From positions 82,834,702 through 82,898,701 of the forward strand of contig NC_065881.2 of the NCBI RefSeq assembly GCF_932274485.2: DNA of 64,000 nucleotides, read 5' to 3'. Positions 1 through 10,339 of the stretch are shown here, in pieces; the stretch's first letter is position 1; each line of letters begins with the position of its first letter. The DNA comes from Patella vulgata. Taxonomy: Eukaryota > Mollusca > Gastropoda > Patellidae. The position numbers and the translations under genes are program-made. The notes beneath the pieces are model-generated. The model was not told the origin of the DNA. It made no database searches and saw only the letters and a program-made list of their open reading frames with translations.

Positions 1-87
1 GCGCGATTGGCCTCACTTTTCCTTCTTTGTTCTTCAGACAAAAAGAGTGTTAATTAGCGACAATTAATTTGGCATAATTCCATTAAC

Positions 88-285
88 ATAGAGCGAAGCT
101 CTAAAGCATCGCGCGAAGCGCGGTGCTTGAGCAAAGCTCTTTTCCGGTAACACAGGAGCGTAACTGAAATTGTCACCCACAGACTGTTGATTAAAAAAAA
201 ATTCAGACCGGAACCGGATACACTGGGCAAAACAGGCAATGCGCATGTCAACTTACCAAATCTCGCCCAAGCGAGATTACGCTCC
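88..285. repeat. cluster of small perfect hairpins
   Basis: Three hairpins lie back to back: AGAGCGAAGCTCT (90-102); one at 104-129 with AAGCA/TGCTT outer and CGCGC/GCGCG inner arms around GAA; and GAGCAAAGCTC (130-140). A fourth, TCTCGCCCAAGCGAGA, is at 261-276, and GGAGCGTAA (155-163) is inverted as TTACGCTCC (277-285). The GCGAAGC core, which occurs twice, is known as an unusually stable DNA mini-hairpin. The origin is unknown; it may be the terminal part of a foldback element. Confidence 0.6.
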
Positions 286-289
286 TCAT

Positions 290-1690
290 AGAACTATTTC
301 TATGACGCGTCTAATCAATGACGTCACATATTTTTGATGTCAATGAAAATAATTCTCACACTTTCTTGTTCTTTTTTTAAAAACAAAATTAATGTATACA
401 ATTTAGATCTAAATGAAAATCAATTTGGAAAAACTAAATTATTTAACATTTTTTGTATCACTTGAGAAAATTAATTATGAAGGTTTTATATTTGACAATA
501 ATCAGCTTCGCTCTACTCAGGCAATACCTGTTACATATTATAGGGCCTTTGGAGCTCATTTTGGTGTCATTGTAAAGATGTTTGACAGCCCTATCCAGAA
601 ATAACAGAATTAAAGCCATACGGGATTTTTGAATTTTTTGTTGTCATACCTAGTACGATTATGAATATATGATGAAATTTTTTTCTTCATTTGACGGCCT
701 CCTCAGTTTGTAACTGTGAGTGTTAATTTCTGTTTATCCTTGTCAGGCCTAGAGTCGAAAAGAAACTTACATCAGATCGGCTGCGAATCGTACTTCGTTT
801 CGGTCTGAAAAGAACATCTTTAAAATCAAGCTTGATATCGTTGTCAATTCGCGGCATACTTGAGCCCTTCCCGTCTGATTTCTACCTTGAAAAAGAAAAA
901 AAGTGTTGACAGTCTCAGACTGAAATCTCCTTCTTAGGAAGAAGACCATAGGCAAGGGCCACAACTCTAATTTTTCGTTCTCGTGTTACCGCATTGTATA
1001 ATATTATGTTAAACATATTGAGAAAGCTTAAATCTGTCTGTTGTAATTTTATATAATGGCAAAGTTTCTAATTACTGCCGCTGGCTTTATTGTGCTGTTG
1101 TAATTTTATACAATGAATGTCAAAGTTTCTAATTAGTGTATCAACTTACTAAAGAACATTATTTACCATACATGGTCTTCAGATCGCCGCTCGCGGTCCA
1201 TAGTATACTAGGTCTATTAAACACCGACTAGGACCGGTAAGAAGAGTGTTATTGATATGCACATTCTGCACATCATATCTAAAATTGAAAAGATTTCATA
1301 AAAAAAACTGAAATGATTTCATAAAAAAAAAAAACTGAAAAGATTTCATAGAAAAAATTAAAACCATAAAAATGACAAAATTACCGATATAACGGAATTT
1401 TTGTCTTGCCGGCAACACCAATATAATCATAATTATTTAGTTTGAGTCATTCTGTGTGTCTATGACCTTTCTGTGTCTACGGTTGTAATATGCCGTCTAT
1501 GACTTGTTCTTTTATTTTATTTTGCGAAATTCAAATATTTTTCATATATAATTAGCCTGGTGTGCCGCTATTTTTTCATGTATTCCAAGGTGTGCCATTG
1601 GCAAAAACATTCTTGAGAACCACTGGGAGAGAGCAATAAACTATAACACATACTAATTTATTTTGGCGACGTTTTCAACATTTTCTCAAC
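290..1690. other. no gene recognised; short A/T-rich tandem repeats
   Basis: I see no convincing coding frame. Two imperfect copies of a TGTTGTAATTTTATA-containing unit lie at about 1038-1135, and three copies of a CTGAAAAGATTTCATA-plus-A-run unit lie at about 1283-1360. Confidence 0.5.
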
Positions 1691-1707
1691 GTTTTCAAAC
1701 GATGACT

Positions 1708-1856
1708 GACGGAGCGACGTTGGAATTCGATGTAAGAGAAGGCCATAGTGACGCTGCCCGGGCAAAATTTCCCTCATAGCACACTGTATGGCGTATGTAC
1801 GTCTTCATTAGCCCAGTCGGGTCAGAACAGTAGGTCGCTAAAAAACCCATTTCATC
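1708..1856 (+). mobile_element. SINE-B, 3' fragment
   Basis: This is the 3' half of SINE-B, from GTTGGAATTCGAT through CCTCATAGCACACTGTATGG to a decayed CCCATTTCATC tail. The tRNA-like head is missing. Confidence 0.8.
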
Positions 1857-2405
1857 TACTACTGTAAAACTGTAACCATAAACAACAGTTATTTCCCTTT
1901 TATCACAAAATCGCTTGTCTGACGTCGTCGAAATAAAAAAAACAACAGGATTCTCCTTTCTCTATATGTATAATACATGGCAATCTACCAGCACGTCTAT
2001 CCTTTCGAGGACATCTAGTACCACTTTCAAATGGCGAGTCCATTATTCTCGTCGCTGCACACGTTTGCCGAATTCGTCGCTTGGACTTTGTATAGAACTT
2101 CTAGTTAGGGTCGATTTAGTCTGAACTCTAAGTGGGCAGGGGGTGTCCATCAAACAGGCCCAAAACCAGACCCATTGCGTAGGACACGATGCCGAGTTGT
2201 AATGAGTCCGCCGGTGGGGCGTTTTCGAGATATTCGGGGTCAAAGGTCAAATGAGGTGATTTACACTGAAAGTGAATACGCAGCCATTCTTGTATCATCA
2301 AAACATAAAGTATATCATCGAAACTAATCACTCTTACAATAAAAATGTAAACTTGCTAAATTCTCATTTTAGAGGTCAAAAGGTGAAAAGGTTAAATTTT
2401 CTGTT
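1857..2405. other. no gene recognised
   Basis: Overlapping short frames on both strands do not resemble known proteins. No repeat family was identified. Confidence 0.4.
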
Positions 2406-2762
2406 TTTGCACGGTGGCTTACTAATCATGAAGTTTCGGGTTCGATCCCGGTGTCGGCCATAAATATCCTTGGGATTTCCCAGCCTGATTTCCCATAGTC
2501 AGTGGTGCAGTACACGGGCCCAAGAAACGAAAAAAACGTATAGTCGTTCGGATCGGACGAAAAACACATCGCTGTACAGTTTAAAGTACCCCAAACCGTT
2601 GGAATTAGAAGACGAGTAGGCGGAAGCGCCCCTATCGCGCACAAAAAAGTATGACATTAAACCCCGTTTCATTCGATTTACCGTGTGTTCCCTGCTTACC
2701 CATCGTCATTAGCCCAATCGGAGCAGAACAGTAAAACGTTTAACCCCGTTTCATTTCATTTC
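2406..2762 (+). mobile_element. SINE-B, degenerate copy
   Basis: A B-box-like GGGTTCGATCCC near 2438 is followed by a divergent body. The usual end (TCATTAGCCCAATCGGAGCAG, then CCCCGTTTCATTTCATTTC) finishes at 2762. The middle matches the family poorly, so this is an old copy or a subfamily. Confidence 0.6.
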
Positions 2763-3050
2763 AATGCAAACGTGTAACCATATTACCGCATACTAGTCTT
2801 ACATTGGTAGAAGCACTCTGTTGTCGAGATGTCAGATGCTCTTAATACATAGTACATATTGCATGTGAATGGTATAATATATATCACTGTAATGACGAAA
2901 TCGAACAACAACACGAATAAACAATTGTATTGTTGTGAAATATATCAATAATTCTTGATTACATTGGCTCGGTTCCACTTACCCCATATGGTGAAACAAC
3001 TCACTCCACTCTGGCGGTAATTTATGACATTTGACCAAATGTTTGGAACG

Positions 3051-3489
3051 AAGCCCAGCTTAGGCATGGGCCTGAGGGGCCAGGCCCGGTGCCCAGTGGT
3101 TTAGAGAGCCGCGCGGTTCATGGCAAAAAACGAAACAATCCAAATTCCAGAACACTGGATGATAAGATGATAGTCGATGAGCTCAGTAGGCTAGTCGTAA
3201 ACAAAGACGCAAATTGATCTGAACTCTGTAACAACTCAATCCGGTGATTTCACTTGTTATAACAGTTACCCGTCGTTATATGTCATTTCCGCGCATTGTA
3301 TGCCATTTGGACCATAATAAATTTCGTATGTGATCAGATATATTATGTAATTATTCTTGTATTACAGACCGTTTAATTGTGTGTTGCGCATGCGTGTCAT
3401 TCAAAAGGATAAGCAATAATGTTTTCGTCGCGTTAGGGGCCCCGCGATTCTAGTCAGGCCAAGGGCCCCGCTCCGGTTAAGCTGGGCTT
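3051..3489. mobile_element. small element with 12-bp terminal inverted repeats
   Basis: AAGCCCAGCTTA (3051-3062) is perfectly inverted as TAAGCTGGGCTT (3478-3489). Inner GC-rich segments near both ends (GGGGCCAGGCCCGG and GGCCAAGGGCCCC) add to the foldback look. There is no coding capacity. I found no clear target duplication, so the superfamily stays open. Confidence 0.5.
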
Positions 3490-3633
3490 TGGTTTGGTAC
3501 CCCACCATTTTATTTTGGCATAATAATTGGGGCGAATAATGATGAACAACTTCTTAAACTATACAGTGAAACCAATTTGGACAGGAATGTTTTTGATACT
3601 CAAGAGCAGTTTTTGTGGGGGCAAGTGACTACC

Positions 3634-3909
3634 ACTACTACCTACTACTACTACCACTACCTTCTACCTACTACTACTACTACTACTACAACTACCACTA
3701 CCACTACCACTACTACCTACTACCTACTACCACTACTACTACTACTACTACTACCACTACCACTACTACTACTACTACTACCCACTACCACTACCTTCTA
3801 CCTACTACCTACTACCACTACTACTACTACCACTACCACTACTACTACTACTACTACCCACTACCACTACCTTCTACCTACTACCTACTACCACTACCAC
3901 TACCACTAC

Positions 3910-3943
<34 letters not shown>

Positions 3944-4005
3944 AACTACCACTACCACTACCACCTACTACTACCCACTACCTACTATCACTACTACTAC
4001 TACTA

Positions 4006-4036
<31 letters not shown>

Positions 4037-4121
4037 CCACTACCACTACCTTCTACCTACTACCTACTACCACTACCACTACTACTACTACTACTACTAC
4101 GACTACTACTACTACTACTAC

Positions 4122-4155
<34 letters not shown>

Positions 4156-4252
4156 CACTACCACTACTACTACTACCTATACTACTACTACTACTACTAC
4201 TACCACTACCACTACTACTACTACCTACTACTACTACTACCTACTACTACTA

Positions 4253-4283
<31 letters not shown>

Positions 4284-4307
4284 CACTACTATTACTACTA
4301 CTACTAA

Positions 4308-4340
<33 letters not shown>

Positions 4341-4453
4341 CTACTACTACTACTACCTACTACTACTACTACCTACTACCTTCTACCTACTACTACTACA
4401 ACTACCATACCACTACGACTACTACTACTACTACTACTACTACCTACTACTAG
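3634..4453. repeat. long CTA/TAC trinucleotide microsatellite with CCA variants
   Basis: About 820 bp of (CTA)n is interrupted by ACC/CCA and CTT variants. A block that reads CCCACTACCACTACCTTCTACC recurs at several places, so longer units have been duplicated inside the array. The long Tyr/Thr/Leu frames across it are by-products of the repeat. Confidence 0.95.
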
Positions 4454-4964
4454 TGTTTCGTTTTAATAGACCTAATCCCACTCAAACACTGCTGTAATGA
4501 AAGCAAATTTCTGTTTCAAATTATGACTGGCCAATAGTCTGATTAACAACCAATACCTAACGGTACCTCTTCTGTCCATTCAAGTGCATTGACAACGATT
4601 CGTATTCCACCAGAGACAATGGCCTCTTAAGTAACGGGCTTCTTGATATCCTTCTCAAAGAGGTCGAACAAGTACAAATGTCATTCATAAACCCAAGTCG
4701 AACCTCATTTGTCAGAAATGATTTCTTTTCAATCTTTAAGTACTTGAATCGCCGATACTGCGGGCTATATAGTCCACTAGTGACCATTGTCCAGTCCTTC
4801 ATTCCATATTCAGACAATGATCTACCAGTCAAAGGTTTCCAGATATCCGGTCTTAATGAGACCATCTAAGTGCTAGTAATTCTCATCAATTCTATCTTAG
4901 TTTGGCTTAAATAAAAGATGTATGCCTCCGAGACCTGAGAGGAAATGAGGTTCATTACCAACCA
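4454..4964. other. no gene recognised
   Basis: Open frames of 102 codons (minus) and 63 codons (plus) overlap here. Neither resembles a known family and there is no splice or repeat support. Confidence 0.35.
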
Positions 4965-5185
4965 GTATAACGACAATGGTCATACGCCATGCAGTGGGCT
5001 ATCACAGACATGTTGGCAATATTCCATCGATTTCCAGCTGTCAAGGGTTCTTTTACGTGCACCCCGTTTATCAACCCTTCCGAACTACTAGACACATTTT
5101 CTTGTCCCCCCCGCTCCGCCCAACTTACACCACTGACAAGGGAAACCAGACTGAGGAACTTTCTCGCATGCACACTCTTTCCCTA
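4965..5185 (-). mobile_element. SINE-B, strongly decayed
   Basis: The order of weakly kept SINE-B words (GGTCATACGCCATGCAGTG, CCAGCTGTCAAGGG, TTTTACGTGCAC, CACTGACAAGGGAAACC, CTTTCTCG) matches a minus-strand copy. Both ends are lost. Confidence 0.6.
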
Positions 5186-5243
5186 TCAGTCCCGGAAGTG
5201 GACACCTGTGTCGCAGTTGGCTCGCTAACTTATTGTTTTTTAA

Positions 5244-5631
5244 ACATACATTATGCAAGAGCTAACTCTTCCTATTAGAGATTTTTCTTTATGCCTGAAA
5301 TGTTATCTAAATTATTAATTAGACATTAATTAACTTATCCACACCATAATCAACTCTCGATGTCATGGCTAGCCAGTGATATTTACTGGATTTGAATCCG
5401 ATCTGCTGCTCAACGCTCATTGATGATTAAGTCCAATAATGGATAATCAAGACTCTCTTTATTATCGTAACAACTTTAGTAATGATGATCGAGGCTAAGC
5501 CTTAAATAAAAAAAGCTTATATCTCGGTTCAGAGTGGATCAAATGCCGCAAATTCTCTTTACATTATCTAGTTTTTAACTATTATAGTGAGAACTGCCAG
5601 CTCTTTATCTAATCTTCCATAGTTCCCCTTT
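5244..5631 (+). mobile_element. TTAA-flanked MITE, family T, copy 1
   Basis: The element is flanked by TTAA at 5240-5243 and 5632-5635. Its left end ACATACATTATGC and internal ATTAATTAGACATTAATTAAC match the copies at 14743-15130 and 40436-40811. The TTAA duplication points to the piggyBac or Kolobok type. It is non-coding, and the right terminus has diverged. Confidence 0.75.
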
Positions 5632-5791
5632 TTAAGTTACACTTAACGTTCTATTTTCCAAGTATGTATAAGAGTATGTATAATAAGTAAAATGTATAAG
5701 TATGTATAATAGTATAATATAAAACAATTTCCTTATATGGCACTGTGACCTCCAGAATGTTATACTGATCTATGGCTTCCCATAATTGTGG

Positions 5792-6049
5792 GGGGTTGGG
5801 TGGCTGAATGGTTAGCACGTGCGCTGTATCATAAAGTCTTGTCATTGAGTCAACTGGCGGGGTTTCGATTCCCCGGTTGTACGTGACAGACAAGGAGTAG
5901 GGTCGCCTGTCCAACCTCGTGGGTTTTCTCCGGGTCCTCCCATTGTTGTTAAAGGACCCTCCGCGCAAGCGAATTTAAATGGAAATAAAACTGAACCATA
6001 TGTTAGTCACAAAATGACCCAGTTTTTGTCGAGTGAACGTTAAACCACA

Positions 6050-6084
<35 letters not shown>

Positions 6085-6093
6085 CCTCTTTCA
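5792..6093 (+). mobile_element. SINE-A, near full length (reference copy)
   Basis: The 11-bp target duplication CATAATTGTGG is at 5781-5791 and 6094-6104. The order is a tRNA-like head with an A box (TGGCTGAATGGTTAGCACG, like a long-arm Leu/Ser tRNA) and B box (GTTTCGATTCCCC), then GTAGGGTCGCCTGTCCAACC, a core with TTTTCTCCGGGTCCTCC, then CGCGCAAGCGAAT, GAACCATATGTTAGTC, an ACGTTAAACCACATC end and a (CT)n tail. A Pol III promoter is implied by the two boxes. Mobilisation would need a LINE. The core resembles conserved domains reported in metazoan SINE superfamilies; I cannot confirm which one. Confidence 0.9.
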
Positions 6094-6162
6094 CATAATT
6101 GTGGACAAGTTTAAAAAATAATATAGGGATAAAATTATTACAGAATCCATATAAAATTCTAA

Positions 6163-6900
6163 AGGCCCGGTCCCACTGCACTTACGGATGCAAAGAGGAT
6201 GTAAAACGGGGAAAAAAACGTGCCCTCCGTTTGAAAACGCCATGCATCCGTTGTGTACTCATTGCCTACGTGTTTCACACGCTCTATCCATCGAGCATCC
6301 GTTCACTTTGATTTCAAAGCTGCACAAAACTTTTATAACGGATGACCTTTCTGACGTGTACGATGTAAATGCGCGACATATACGAGCACCGAACGTTCCA
6401 TGTCCGTTATCATCCGTTAAACGTCCACTGTATTCTCTCTGCATCCCCTGGGCATCCTCGCAACTCACATCCGCTCCAGCTGAAAACGGAAAGAGGGAGG
6501 AAAGATAAGGTACATGGAACGTCTATACATCGTAAGCACACGGAAATAGAAAGGATGTAAGCGTATGCATCTCGTATATAAAGTTTTCAAAACGGACAAA
6601 GCGTTTGTATCTGGGATGTATCTGGTATATTGAAGGATGTCTGGAGTTTGCCTAACCCCTTCGGAGCTGTCATCCACTACCATCCGCTTTCATCCGCTAG
6701 GCTTCCAATGAACACCCATTTAACATCCCCGCTACAAACTTCCCACGTTCGTTCTTTTCCGTTCTGTTTTCGCAAATTGTCGTCAATTTTGTCCATTTCT
6801 TGAGCGGATGAAAACGGATGGAGCGACCCCCGAAAGTTTGCTCGTCCGCTGTGTCCTGTTTGCATATGTTTTGTGTCCATCGGCCACTGAGACCGGGCCT
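6163..6900. mobile_element. PIF/Harbinger-like non-autonomous transposon, 738 bp
   Basis: The terminal inverted repeats AGGCCCGGTCCCACTG (left) and CAGTGAGACCGGGCCT region (right) are flanked by a 3-bp TAA duplication at 6160-6162 and 6901-6903. Internally there are many CATCCG/CGGATG words in both orientations, possibly transposase-binding motifs. There is no transposase. TWA target duplications are typical of PIF/Harbinger, so the superfamily is inferred. Confidence 0.8.
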
Positions 6901-7198
6901 TAAACTAAATCGAAGGTTACAAAAAAGGAAAATAAGTAGACAAATAAGACATATAGCACTGATTAAAAAATTGTTCAGCGACTACGAAATGAACCTCACA
7001 GGTAAACTTGGAACCAAATCGATACCTAACCAGACATAGCATCAAAACTCGACATTGGGCATGCAAAATTAACAAGGGTTTCCTTTAATTAAGGAAGCCA
7101 ACCAGTTGCTTAACACAGAGAACCAAGTTTTCGTCCGGGTATTTATAAAGCTTCGTAGCTTTTAGGATTAAAAGCTAATGACTGACATCGCTGATTTA

Positions 7199-7254
7199 GT
7201 CTGCGATATCACTTCGGTGGGAGCGGAAGTTAAATAAAGCTATTTTACACACAC
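7199..7254 (+). mobile_element. very short retroposed 3' tail, copy 1
   Basis: About 55 bp reads CTGCGATATCACTTCGGTGG, then GAGCGGAAGTTAAATAAAGC and TATTTTACACAC. It matches the insertions at 40286-40347 and 54256-54305. CGCTGATTTA before it and CGCTGGTTAT after it look like a decayed target duplication. It resembles the last bases of a LINE. Confidence 0.6.
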
Positions 7255-7365
7255 CGCTGGTTATAAATTTAGAATATTTATATTAACGGTACCTTGTATG
7301 AGCTCTAACGGCACACTATACATATGTAATACTGCTAGCATGGGGTTTAACGTCCTACTTTTCTG

Positions 7366-7600
7366 CGCCAAAAATGAAATGGATTCCGAATTGAAATTTT
7401 AAAAATTGAAATGGATTAAGGTTTGAAATTTTAAAAATTGAAATGGATTCCTATTTGAAATTTCAAACATCGGAATGGATTCCGATTTGAAATTTTAAAC
7501 ATTGAAATCGATTCAGGTTTGAAATTTTAAAAATTAAAATGAATTCAGGTTTGAAATTTTAAAAATAAAATGGATTCAGATATGGAAATTAATAAAACAA
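7366..7600. repeat. minisatellite, ~32-bp unit
   Basis: About seven imperfect copies of a unit built from AAATGGATTCCGATTTG and AAATTTTAAAAATTG. Just before it, at 7338-7365, is a stub of the SINE-B end (GGGGTTTAACGTCCTAC on the plus strand). Confidence 0.85.
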
Positions 7601-7742
7601 ACATAATCGATTACGTTTTTGAAATTCCCTTTTTAAAAATAAAAGGTAAACAAACGATGGATTCCGAATTTGGACAGACTCTAGATTTAAAAACACTAAA
7701 CCAAGTTAATGGATGAGGAAGTGGATTCCTTCATGAGTTATA

Positions 7743-8033
7743 GAGAGAGAGAAAGAGAGAGAGAGAGAGAAATGGGGTTTAACGTCCACTCGACACAAAC
7801 TAGGTCATTTTGGGACTAACATATGGTTTAATTTTATTTCAATAATTCGCTTGCGCGTAGGGGTCTTTAGTAGTGGGAGGAAACCGGAGGACCCGCAGAA
7901 AACCCATGAGGTTGGACAGGCGACCCTACTCCTTGTCACGTACAACCGGGGATTCGAAACCACGCCAGTCGACTCAATGACAGACTTTATGATACAGCGC
8001 TCGCACGCTAACCATTCAGCCATCCAACCCCCC
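7743..8033 (-). mobile_element. SINE-A, full length
   Basis: A perfect 13-bp target duplication TTCATGAGTTATA (7730-7742, 8034-8046) flanks it. The (GA)n stretch on the plus strand is the CT tail. It is among the best preserved copies, hence fairly recent. Confidence 0.92.
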
Positions 8034-8046
8034 TTCATGAGTTATA

Positions 8047-8948
8047 ATTTATCCATTTATCTATAACGGTGAGGGTTTCTAAGTGCATCTCTTTTATATG
8101 GGCATCGTACGATTTGTTACAATTAAACGGGTTCCTGGGGTTAAAGAGAATAAGATCAAACATGATTACACTAGAAAGCCATCTAAAATAACGGATAGGG
8201 TCAGTCAGTGATGGTCCTATACGGTATAAAGATTAGTTAAAGGAATTAGTCCAGATAATAGTTGGTGGAGAGCAGTCGTTAAACAAGCACCTTGCTAGGA
8301 ATCTAACCTCTCGTTTCAACCACTATACATCTCTGGCACTTGATACCATCAAATATTATACCAATTGACGAACACTCCAGGGATCAAAGCAATCGTATAA
8401 TTAGACCACATCTATCAGCCATTGCTTAGATCTCAAATCACGGCCCCTTGATTTCTTGTAATTTCGATCATTACGTTTAGATTATTGTAAACACGGTTTG
8501 AAGTCAGCCTGACAAGATTTTATTCCTTGTTTTGTTTTTTCTGGTTAATGAACTTGAGATCTTTGAAAGTTGGGGTGACCGTGTTGAATATATGTACTGA
8601 AGTGTAGTGCGAAATAGTATGCCGTTCTTTTACAACCCAACTAATGAAGACATGCTATGATAGTGGCGTTTACGCCCATTCTTTATGTAATTTCAACTGA
8701 AGAACCCCGGGGAAGAACGATCTAAGTCACTTTTTAACGAACCCCAGTTAATTGCGCCATCTGGTAGCACATTGTATAAGCTTTCTGTGGAGCAATCGAT
8801 TTCAGGTAAAAACGATCAGAGTCAAATCGAACCAAGACCCTTCTGAAATGGCCTCCCGGACAAATACAAGTCCATCGTACGCTTTATTTAAGCTTAATTT
8901 ACCTGAAACGTTGAAGTCAGTTGTACTGGTAATTATGGTTCGTATTAA
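8047..8948. other. no gene or repeat recognised
   Basis: Unremarkable AT-rich sequence. The reading frames are short and overlap on both strands. Confidence 0.4.
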
Positions 8949-9193
8949 ACGAGAGGGAGAGAGATGGGGTTTAACGTCAACTCGGCACAAACTAGGTCAT
9001 TTCGGGACTAACATATGGTTCAATTTTATTTCAATAATTCGCTTGCGCGTAAGGGGATGAAACCAGAGGACCCGGGGAAAACCCACGAGGTGGGACACGA
9101 ACAACCGGGGAATCGAATCCACGCCAGTTGACTCAATGACGGACCTTAAGATACAACGCACACGCGCTAACCATTCGGCCATCCAACCCCCCA
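8949..9193 (-). mobile_element. SINE-A, internally shortened
   Basis: The tail, the ATATGGTTCAATTTTATTTC segment and the head are present. A deletion removes part of the core between CGCTTGCGCGTA and CCAGAGGACCCGG, and the GTCGCCTGTCC block is missing. Confidence 0.85.
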
Positions 9194-9879
9194 GATTAAA
9201 AAAAGACAAACGCTATAGACTTCGTAGATAATAACTTGGATATGCATTTCAGGAACACTGAAAATGGGGGAACCCCTGGACAAATGGCCACTATCTGTGT
9301 CCAAGTTGTTAAGGGTATGCAAAACGCCCGTGGAACAATTGCTTTTCAAAAATAGAATGGAATCGAGTTCCGAATTGCCATAATCTTTTTGATGTCTAAC
9401 TGGGGGTATCAAAAAATTTGAAATTTGAACCCCACCCCCTCCCGGAACCAGCCTGAAAACGGGACCTAACACTGCAAATATCCGGTTGTCTAGATACCGA
9501 AATATCAACAAGACTTTTTAAAAAATTAAAACCCGTTCACGTCTAACTGGAAAAATCAAATTTCATGTCGATATGAATTCAATTATTATAAGAGACTTCA
9601 AATATTGCCATCTTAGCTTACAATCTACATAATCTTTCCAGTAGGCAATTTGACCATTTTATTCCTTCAGGCACCATGATTCCGATCAGCTTCGATTTAC
9701 GACATATCATCCGGAAATGGCAGACGATCCCAGGAACTTGCTTCTAGCATTACTCACGTTCTGTGGTTGGCTCAATTTTTTCATTAAAACTAAAACGTGG
9801 AATATCCTGGATGAAAATGTAACCTCGTTTGCTTGATTGAATCTTACGTAAAGTACAGGAAGGTGGCACCACAGACAAT

Positions 9880-9915
<36 letters not shown>

Positions 9916-9965
9916 CAGTTCTTTAGATGACGTCTAGAAGTAGCGTTTTTATTCACAACAAAAAA
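9194..9965. other. no gene recognised; (GA)n microsatellite
   Basis: A minus-strand frame of 114 codons overlaps the adjacent SINE and does not resemble a known protein. A (GA)n run lies at 9882-9913. Confidence 0.4.
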
Positions 9966-10236
9966 TGAAATGAAATGAAATGGGGTTTAACGTCCTACTG
10001 TTCTGTGGTTGGTGGTTGGGGACATAATACATCGATACAGACGCCGGGACCTCGGTTTTTCGTCTCATCCGAACGACTAGACAGCTGTCCTTGCCTGGCC
10101 CTCCGTCCTGTATCACTGACAAGGGGGAACCACGCCGGAAAATCTGGATGAACTTTCTCGGCCAATGCAGGGATCGAACACCCGACCTCCAGGCTAGCGA
10201 GCCATCGTCTTACCCACTTAGCCACCGTGACCCCCA
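9966..10236 (-). mobile_element. SINE-B with replaced middle
   Basis: The (ATTTC) tail and the whole head-side half are well kept. The central 130-150 bp are replaced by a ~45-bp block containing GGTTGGTGGTTGGGG and CATCGATACAGACGCCGGG. The same block, inverted, borders the SINE-B copy ending at 29957. Confidence 0.85.
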
Positions 10237-10339
10237 GGACTGTAGTGACCACTCACAACAAAAAGCAAACAAGAGGTCTATCTGTTATTCAGTATCGATG
10301 TTTCGTAACACATTCGTAACGTTTTCAAGTTAATGTATA

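Noticed and set aside
3577-4497. 306- and 230-codon frames rich in Tyr, Thr and Leu
   Set aside because: They are translations of the CTA/TAC microsatellite; every frame of such an array is open.
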